Of a stretch of DNA of 64,000 nt, positions 58,888-64,000 are shown piece by piece. Position 1 is the stretch's first letter; each line of letters starts with the position of its first letter. A program made the translations under genes and the position numbers. This DNA comes from Streptomyces sp. DH41 (lineage in GTDB: Bacteria; Actinomycetota; Actinomycetes; Streptomycetales; Streptomycetaceae). The notes beneath the pieces were generated by a model. The model was not told the DNA's origin. It searched no databases and was given only the letters and a program-made list of their open reading frames with translations. The stretch covers positions 62,001-126,000 of the forward strand of contig NZ_JARVKY010000004.1 in NCBI RefSeq assembly GCF_029813785.1. The letters are read 5' to 3'.

Positions 58888-59691
58888 ATGACCCACCCGA
58901 GTGAAGAAGTCAGGGCCAGGCTGCAGACCGATCGCCCGCACTCCGCCCGCGTCTGGAACTACCTGCTGGGCGGCAAGGACAACTACCCCGTCGACAGTGA
59001 GGCCGGTGACGTCATCCTGACGACGTTCCCGGAGTTCGCCGCCGTCGCCCGGCTGCAACGGCGGTTCCTCGCGCGCGCCGTGCGCCATCTGTCGCAAGAG
59101 GCCGGCATCCGCCAGTTCCTCGACATCGGCACCGGGCTGCCCACCGCCGACAACACGCACGAGCTGGCCCAGCGCATCGCGCCGGACAGCCGCATCGTGT
59201 ACGTCGACAACGACCCCCTCGTCCTGGTGCACGCGCAGGCCCTGCTCACCAGCAGCACCGAGGGCGCCTGCGCCTACGTCGACGCCGACGTCAGGGACCC
59301 GGACCGGATCCTCGCCGAAGCGGCGAAGACCCTGGACCTCAGCCGTCCTGTCGCCCTGACCATGCTGGGGATCATGGGGCAGATCTCCGACGCCGAACGC
59401 CCCGCGGAGCTGGTGAACAGGCTGCTGTCGGGACTGCCCCGGGGCAGCTACCTCGCCCTGAGCGACGGTACGAACACCAACGAGGCGCTCAACACCGCGG
59501 TCGAGGTCTACAACGGGCAGTCGGCCAACACCTACCATCTGCGGTCACCCCAGGAGATCGCCTCCTTCTTCGCCGGGCTGGATCTGGTGGAGCCGGGAGT
59601 CGTGTCCACGGCCGCCTGGCGTCCGGACGCCGGCCCGTCCGAGGAGGCCACGGCCGACGTCTCCGTCTGCGGTGTCGCGGTCAAGAACTGA
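58888..59691 (+). CDS. DUF574-family SAM-dependent methyltransferase
   Basis: The product is 267 aa. It has the DUF574 signature: RPHSARVWNYLLGGKDNYPV near the N-terminus, motif I FLDIGTGLPTADNTHELA, RIVYVDNDPLVLVHAQALLT, and YHLRSPQEIASFF followed by VEPGV near the C-terminus. Streptomyces genomes carry many paralogues; substrates are not generally known. ATG at 58888 is fixed by the family N-terminus. Confidence 0.9.
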   Translation: MTHPSEEVRARLQTDRPHSARVWNYLLGGKDNYPVDSEAGDVILTTFPEFAAVARLQRRFLARAVRHLSQEAGIRQFLDIGTGLPTADNTHELAQRIAPDSRIVYVDNDPLVLVHAQALLTSSTEGACAYVDADVRDPDRILAEAAKTLDLSRPVALTMLGIMGQISDAERPAELVNRLLSGLPRGSYLALSDGTNTNEALNTAVEVYNGQSANTYHLRSPQEIASFFAGLDLVEPGVVSTAAWRPDAGPSEEATADVSVCGVAVKN

Positions 59692-60061
59692 CCCTCCTTG
59701 CCGCTCGACAGTCCTACGGAGGTATGACGCGACGCTGGCGGGGGCGGGGGCGGGGCCGAAGCGGGACGGGCCGGTTGGGCCGGGAACCTCGGCCACCCGG
59801 GCGACCGGCGTCGCGCGACCAGCGGGCCGCCTCGCCGCCTCGCCGCCTCGCCGCCTCGCCGCCTCGCCGCGAGATCATCGGCGCCCTCGTCCGGCCCCCG
59901 ACGACTGCCACCGCCTGCGCGTCCGGCGACCACAGCACACGTGATCACCGCCGGACACGGAAGCGTCATCCTCGCTTCCCCCGGGACACCATTGACGCGC
60001 GTAGCCCGTTGCCGCACGCTGGGCTCCGGTTGTTGTCGGCTCAACGGTCGGGAGGCCGCCG
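59692..60061. other. Intergenic region with an 8-bp tandem repeat
   Basis: This 370-base gap contains a G-rich stretch (GGCGGGGGCGGGGGCGGGGC near 59740) and the CTCGCCGC tandem array. Its last part holds the M15 peptidase promoter and a GGGAGG ribosome site. No gene is supported. Confidence 0.6.
59831..59870. repeat. Five perfect copies of CTCGCCGC
   Basis: The 8-bp unit repeats five times without a mismatch (40 bases). It is in non-coding DNA, so copy number may vary freely. Confidence 0.9.
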
Positions 60062-60796
60062 ATGTTCAGACGCGTGTCACGTCTGCTTCTCTCATTTGTC
60101 ATGCTCATGGCTGGTGCAGTGGTGGGAGTGAGCGCCACCGCCGGCACCGCGCACGCCGACTCCTGCTACACCTGGAACCGCACACTCTCCCAGGGGTCCT
60201 CCGGCAGCGACGTGACCCAGCTCCAGGTTCGGGTCGCCGGCTGGGTGACCGCAGGCGAGCGGCTCTCCTACGACGGCCAGTACGGCGCGCGGACCGCCGC
60301 CGCCGTCAAGAAGTTCCAGGCCGCGTACGGCCTGAGCGCGGACGGGGTCGCCGGACCCGCGACCTTCAGCAAGATCTACGCCCTCCAGGACGCCGACTGC
60401 ACGCCCGTCCACTTCAGCTACGCCGAACTCAACAAGTGCAACTCCGACTGGTCCGGCGGCGCGGTCTCCGCGGCCACCGCCAAGTCGAACGCGCTCAGGA
60501 CCATGTGGAAGCTCGAGGCAATGCGGCACGCCCTCGGCGACGTCCCGATCACCATCTCCAGCGGCTTCCGCTCTCGCGCGTGCAACAACGCCGTCGGCGG
60601 CTCCGCCACCAGCCGTCACCTGTACGGCGACGCGGCCGACCTCGTCGGCTCCCCGTCCCTGTGCCGGCTCGCCCAGCAGTCCAGGACACACGGCTTCTCG
60701 GAGATCCTCGGCCCGGGCTACCCCGGCCACAACGACCACACTCACGTGGCCTTCGACCCGTCACCGTACTGGTCGGCTCCGACCTGCGGCATCTGA
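60062..60796 (+). CDS. Secreted peptidoglycan-binding M15 peptidase (zinc DD-carboxypeptidase-like)
   Basis: The product is 244 aa. The signal peptide ends in GTAHADS. A PG_binding_1 domain (about 40-105) has GSSGSDVTQLQVRVAGW and DGQYGARTAAAVKKFQ. The M15A catalytic domain has SSGFRSRACN, SRHLYGDAADL (SxHxxGxAxD) and HNDHTHVAF, supplying the zinc His/Asp/His ligands. The architecture is that of the Streptomyces albus G zinc DD-carboxypeptidase. It trims cell-wall stem peptides outside the cell. GGGAGG lies upstream of the ATG. Confidence 0.93.
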   Translation: MFRRVSRLLLSFVMLMAGAVVGVSATAGTAHADSCYTWNRTLSQGSSGSDVTQLQVRVAGWVTAGERLSYDGQYGARTAAAVKKFQAAYGLSADGVAGPATFSKIYALQDADCTPVHFSYAELNKCNSDWSGGAVSAATAKSNALRTMWKLEAMRHALGDVPITISSGFRSRACNNAVGGSATSRHLYGDAADLVGSPSLCRLAQQSRTHGFSEILGPGYPGHNDHTHVAFDPSPYWSAPTCGI

Positions 60797-60800
60797 CCGC

Positions 60801-61457
60801 TCACGGCAGCAGGCGGTGGCGGGCCGCGGCCGCCACCGCCCCCGCCCGGGTCCGCACACCCAACTTGGCGTAGACACGCCCCAGATGGGTCTTGACCGTG
60901 GCCTCGCTGAGGAAGAGGGCTCGGGCGATCTCCCGGTTGCCCAGGCCTTCGGCGAGTCGGCCCAGAATGTCACGCTCCCGTGCGGTGAGGGCGGGACCCG
61001 GGGCGCGCAGGCGGGCGACGACCCGGTCGGTGACCGGCCCCGACAGCACGGCCCGTCCCGCGGCGGCGTCCCGGACGGCCTCGAACAGCCGCTCCGGCCG
61101 CTCGGCCTTGAGCAGGTAGCCCGTGGCCCCCGCCGCCACGGCGCGGGCTATGTCGGCATCGGTGTCGAACATCGTGAGGACCAGCACCCGCGGGGCGGGC
61201 CTGTCCGGCCCGCTCCGGGCGATCAGCCGGCTGGTGGCCTCCACCCCGTCCATGCCGGTGCCGAGCTGGAGGTCCATGAGCACCACGTGCGGTCGCAGCC
61301 TCGCCGCCATCACCAGGGCCTCCTCGCCGCTGCCCGCCTCACCGGCCACGTCGATGCCGTCGGTACTGGACAGCAGGGCGCGCAGTCCGGCGCGTACGAC
61401 GGCGTGGTCGTCGCAGAGCAGGACCCGGACCGCGGGAGCGGCGGCCGGGGTCACCAC
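60801..61457 (-). CDS. NarL/FixJ-family response regulator
   Basis: The product is 218 aa. The receiver has Asp16-Asp17 (LLCDDHAVVRAG), acceptor Asp62 (VVLMDLQLG), LVLTMFDTD and the Lys in GYLLKAERP. The LuxR HTH is LTARERDILGRLAEGLGNRE, then ALFLSEATVKTHLGRVYAKL. Two adjacent GTG codons (61457 and 61454) could start it; the second gives a GTGA overlap with the kinase gene. It forms a cognate pair with that kinase. Confidence 0.93.
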   Translation of the reverse strand: MVTPAAAPAVRVLLCDDHAVVRAGLRALLSSTDGIDVAGEAGSGEEALVMAARLRPHVVLMDLQLGTGMDGVEATSRLIARSGPDRPAPRVLVLTMFDTDADIARAVAAGATGYLLKAERPERLFEAVRDAAAGRAVLSGPVTDRVVARLRAPGPALTARERDILGRLAEGLGNREIARALFLSEATVKTHLGRVYAKLGVRTRAGAVAAAARHRLLP

Positions 61458-62734
61458 GCCTGCCTTCCGGCGCCGTCCTCGGCGAGCGGCACCGACATCG
61501 TGACCACCGTCCCGTCGCCGGGCGCCGACTCGACGGCGAGCGTCCCGCCCGCCTGCTGTGCTCTCATGGCCATGCCCGAAAGACCGTGACCGCGGGTGGC
61601 GGCCCGGCCGGGGCCAGGAGGCCGGCGTGTGTCGAAGCCGCGCCCGTCGTCGGCGATGTCCACGGTGATCCGATCCTCCAGACAGGTCAGGGTGACGACG
61701 GCCCGGGTGGCGTCGGCGTGTTCCCGTACGTTGGCCAGCGCCTGCTGGGTGACCCGCAGCAGGGCCGCTTCGACGGGCCCGGGCACAGGGCCGGGGGCGT
61801 CGGGGGTCCCGTCCAGGCGGAACTCGACGGCCGGTCCCCCTGCCGGTCCAGGTCCAGGACCAGCGCCAGGGCCAGATCCCGGCTCCGCTCCCGGCTGCCG
61901 TCCGCCGCCCGGCGCGGCGAGGGCGCGCAGTGCCTGCACGAGGGTGTTCTCGGCGAGGTCCAGCGGCGTCAGGTCACGGACGAACCGGCGGACCTCGGCG
62001 AGCGCGCGCTCGGCTGCCGCCGCGGCTTCGCGCACATGCCCGCGCGCGGTGTCCGGGCTGGTGTGCCAGCGGCGGTCGGCGGCCTGGAGCAGCATCCGCT
62101 GGCTGGACAGGCTCTGCGCGAGGATGTCGTGGATCTCCGTCGACAGGCGCTGGCGCTCCGCCAGGATGCCCGCGCGCCGTTCTGTGGCGGCCAGTTCACC
62201 GCGGGCGCGCACCAGGTCGTCGATGAGCAGGCGTTGCCGGCCGGCGAGTTGTCTGCTGTCGACCAGGACGGCCGTGGCGACCGTGCCGAGGGCGACCGGG
62301 GCGAGCACCAGGTTGGGATTGAACGGACCGGTGAGCACGCGTAGTTCGGATATCACCACAAGAGCGACGAGCACGGCGGCGAGCGGCACCGCGAGCCGCA
62401 CCGGCAGCCGGTGGAGCCCGGTGAACAGCAGCGGCATGGTGCACCACGTGGCGCTCGGTTCCAGCGCGAGCAGGACCACCCAGACGGCGAACACCACGCT
62501 CAGCCAGAGCAGATGCCGGGTGGCCGGGCGCTCCCCGTACCGCGGCGCGGGCGCCCACCACAGCCCGAGCAGGTAGATCGCCCCGAAGGCGAGGAACAGG
62601 ACGAGGGTCAACGCCTTACGGGCGTCGTCGACGGATCCGTGGGTCAGCAGCCGGGCGATCGCTCCGCCGAGCAGCAGCAGGAAAGCGACGTGCAGGGCGG
62701 CGGTCAGCCACCGCGCGTCCGGGTCCGGCCTCAT
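61451..62734 (-). CDS. NarL-type sensor histidine kinase
   Basis: The product is 427 aa from ATG 62734 (GGAG site); GTG 62749 and GTG 62800 are alternatives. Residues about 10-155 hold five to six membrane segments. The HisKA_3 box RQRLSTEIHDILAQSLSSQR has His202. The HATPase part has VREHADATRAVVTLT, DDGRGFDTRRP and GHGLSGMAMRAQQAGG. A Gly/Pro-rich insertion of about 25 residues lies between dimerisation and ATPase domains. The stimulus is unknown. Confidence 0.92.
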   Translation of the reverse strand: MRPDPDARWLTAALHVAFLLLLGGAIARLLTHGSVDDARKALTLVLFLAFGAIYLLGLWWAPAPRYGERPATRHLLWLSVVFAVWVVLLALEPSATWCTMPLLFTGLHRLPVRLAVPLAAVLVALVVISELRVLTGPFNPNLVLAPVALGTVATAVLVDSRQLAGRQRLLIDDLVRARGELAATERRAGILAERQRLSTEIHDILAQSLSSQRMLLQAADRRWHTSPDTARGHVREAAAAAERALAEVRRFVRDLTPLDLAENTLVQALRALAAPGGGRQPGAEPGSGPGAGPGPGPAGGPAVEFRLDGTPDAPGPVPGPVEAALLRVTQQALANVREHADATRAVVTLTCLEDRITVDIADDGRGFDTRRPPGPGRAATRGHGLSGMAMRAQQAGGTLAVESAPGDGTVVTMSVPLAEDGAGRQAW

Positions 62735-62941
62735 GCCGTCTCGCTCCACCGTGTCCCCATCGTCTCGCCGGTCCCTGTCCCACCACTCATACACGTACAC
62801 ACCATGAGCGACATCATCCGTTCAGCTGACTTTCGCATAGTCCTGAGGGCACCCCCGGCCAGCCGCACGTCCGAGGGTCCGGGCCGGTTCAACGGCGAGA
62901 CTTCTGGGACACGTCCCCTACGGAGATCGGGAACCGCCCCC

Positions 62942-63733
62942 ATGCCCAAGAACCTCACAGCCAACCGCGCGTCCCTCACGCACCGCCTGGCCTACGCACT
63001 GCGGCACCCCGGCCGGGTGCCACGCCACCTGCGCCGCACCGCACGCGACACCTGGCTGCGGTACCGCTCACCGGACCATGTCGCCTACTACCGGGCGGTC
63101 ATGCGGTCCGACACGCGCCGCGACCCGGACGCCGCGGTGGGCAGTCACAGCCGGGAGCGCTGGCTCGCGCTGGGACAGATGCAGTTCGACTACCTGCTGC
63201 GTCACGGGCTGCGCCCGGAGCACCGGATGCTGGAGATCGGCTGCGGCAACCTGCGGGCGGGCTGGCGCTTCATCGAGTACCTCGACCCCGGCCACTACTA
63301 CGGTGTCGACATCTCCCCCGACATCCTTGTCGCCGCCCAGGACACCCTCCAGGCCCAAGGGCTCCAGGACCGGCTGCCCACGCTGACGCCGGTCCGCGGT
63401 CTCACGCTGGGCTTCCTGCCGGCGGGGCACTTCGACGTGGTACACGCGCACAGCGTGTTCTCGCACTCCCCGCTGCCGGTGATCGAGGAGTGCTTCGCGC
63501 ATATCGGCCGCGTCCTGGCGCCGGGTGGCTGGTTCGACTTCACCTTCGACCGGACAGAGGGCGAGGAGCACCACGTGCTGCGCGAGGACTTCTACTACCG
63601 CACCGAGACGCTGATCGCCCTGGCCGCCGAGCACGGCCTCACGGCGCGCTTCATGGACGACTGGGAGGAGCTCGGTCACGGCCAGTCCAAGATTCGTGTG
63701 ACGCACCGGCCCGACACCCGAGGCGCCTCCTGA
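62942..63733 (+). CDS. Class I SAM-dependent methyltransferase
   Basis: The product is 263 aa. Motif I is MLEIGCGNLRAG (about 96-107), followed by YYGVDISPDILVAAQDTL, FDVVHAHSVFSHSPLPVIEE and LAPGGWFDFTFDRTEGEEHH. The N-terminal 60 residues are basic and rich in Arg. The sequence resembles methyltransferases linked to polysaccharide or lipid modification, but no such genes are adjacent. GGGA lies upstream of the ATG at 62942. It is divergent from the sensor kinase. Confidence 0.88.
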   Translation: MPKNLTANRASLTHRLAYALRHPGRVPRHLRRTARDTWLRYRSPDHVAYYRAVMRSDTRRDPDAAVGSHSRERWLALGQMQFDYLLRHGLRPEHRMLEIGCGNLRAGWRFIEYLDPGHYYGVDISPDILVAAQDTLQAQGLQDRLPTLTPVRGLTLGFLPAGHFDVVHAHSVFSHSPLPVIEECFAHIGRVLAPGGWFDFTFDRTEGEEHHVLREDFYYRTETLIALAAEHGLTARFMDDWEELGHGQSKIRVTHRPDTRGAS

Positions 63734-63884
63734 GCACTCCCGGTTCCGGGCAGGGAGCGGAGCATTGACATCACCGGTGCGTCAATCGGCATGATCTTGG
63801 TGTTGGTCCCGGGGCGCCGCACGATGCGAAGCTGGGTCTCCGTCCTCCTCGCTGAGCCGGGGTGCAATGAGAGGCAGTCTTCCG

Positions 63885-64000
63885 ATGGACAACACCTTCG
63901 AGACGAGGAGCGGTTCGGTCCAAGGGTTTCGAGCCGGTGCCGACGTCGTCGCCGTCCTTGGCGTCCCCTACGCCGCCCCGCCCTTCGGGGCCCGCCGGTT
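63885..64000 (+). CDS. Type B carboxylesterase (partial, N-terminus only)
   Basis: The frame from ATG 63885 reads MDNTFETRSGSVQGFRAGAD, then VAVLGVPYAAPPFGARR, and runs off the window. The GVPYAxPPxGxxR motif is the classic start of type B carboxylesterases. A GAGAGG site precedes this ATG; ATG 63867 is in frame and possible. Confidence 0.8.
   Translation, partial: MDNTFETRSGSVQGFRAGADVVAVLGVPYAAPPFGARR

Noticed and set aside
1..64000. tRNA, rRNA, CRISPR, transposase or integrase genes
   Set aside because: I looked for T-loop-like GTTCGA motifs, regular spaced repeats and DDE or tyrosine-recombinase patterns and found none that held up.

Overview
The window looks like a chromosomal stretch from a Streptomyces. 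Base composition is very GC-rich throughout, GTG starts are frequent, 4-base ATGA/GTGA gene overlaps are common, and the genes that can be named with most certainty are Streptomyces genes. The diagnostic locus is an intact ramC-ramS-ramA-ramB cluster with a convergent ramR at 51.1-58.3 kb. It makes the SapB-type class III lanthipeptide morphogen. I saw no rRNA or tRNA gene, insertion sequence, integrase or CRISPR array.

Layout. 0-5 kb: an ECF sigma factor coupled to a membrane-anchored beta-propeller protein (cut by the window edge), a siderophore-interacting protein behind a probable iron box, an ArsR/VOC pair, an SRAP (YedK) abasic-site protein, a VOC gene remnant and an antibiotic-biosynthesis-type monooxygenase. 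5-7.3 kb: a TetR regulator divergent from an amidase across a perfect palindrome. 7.3-13.2 kb: two divergent operons that together suggest pyroglutamate (5-oxoproline) use: DUF969-DUF979-Pcp-DUF2891 on the minus strand and pxpA-pxpB-pxpC on the plus strand. The promoter region between them holds two GntR/FadR-like operators whose centres are 73 bp apart. 13.3-17.1 kb: a TOPRIM protein and a malX-malY pair closely resembling the enterobacterial operon. 17.2-22.3 kb: a zinc uptake locus, aztA divergent from aztB-aztD2-aztC-aztD1, with a Zur-like box at the aztA start.

22.3-25 kb: a DrrAB-type ABC exporter divergent from its TetR regulator across four 21-bp tandem repeats. 25.1-32.9 kb: a HAD dehalogenase, a RavA/ViaA-like MoxR-VWA pair, an ATP-grasp ligase followed closely by a CocE/NonD hydrolase, and a Nudix hydrolase. 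33-37 kb: an aldo/keto reductase, a decayed minus-strand region, an ABC exporter and a small secreted protein whose start codon lies in a perfect 11-bp hairpin arm. 37.4-46 kb: a beta-propeller phytase, a TetR/MFS pair, a kinase of the APH(6)/hydroxyurea type, an alpha/beta hydrolase, a MarR-MFS operon with a palindromic operator, and a YCII protein. 46-51 kb: a YceI protein with an extra N-terminal domain, an SRPBCC protein, a second APH-fold kinase, a second broken VOC gene and a Cmx-type chloramphenicol exporter.

51-58.3 kb is the ram cluster: RamS is the 42-residue precursor, RamC modifies it, RamA/RamB probably export it, and RamR is the activator. Two strong hairpins lie between ramS and ramA. 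58.3-64 kb: a DUF574 methyltransferase, an 8-bp tandem repeat, a secreted M15 peptidase, a NarL-type two-component system, another methyltransferase and the start of a type B carboxylesterase.

Product names rest on reading translated motifs and remembered family sequences. No database search was run.
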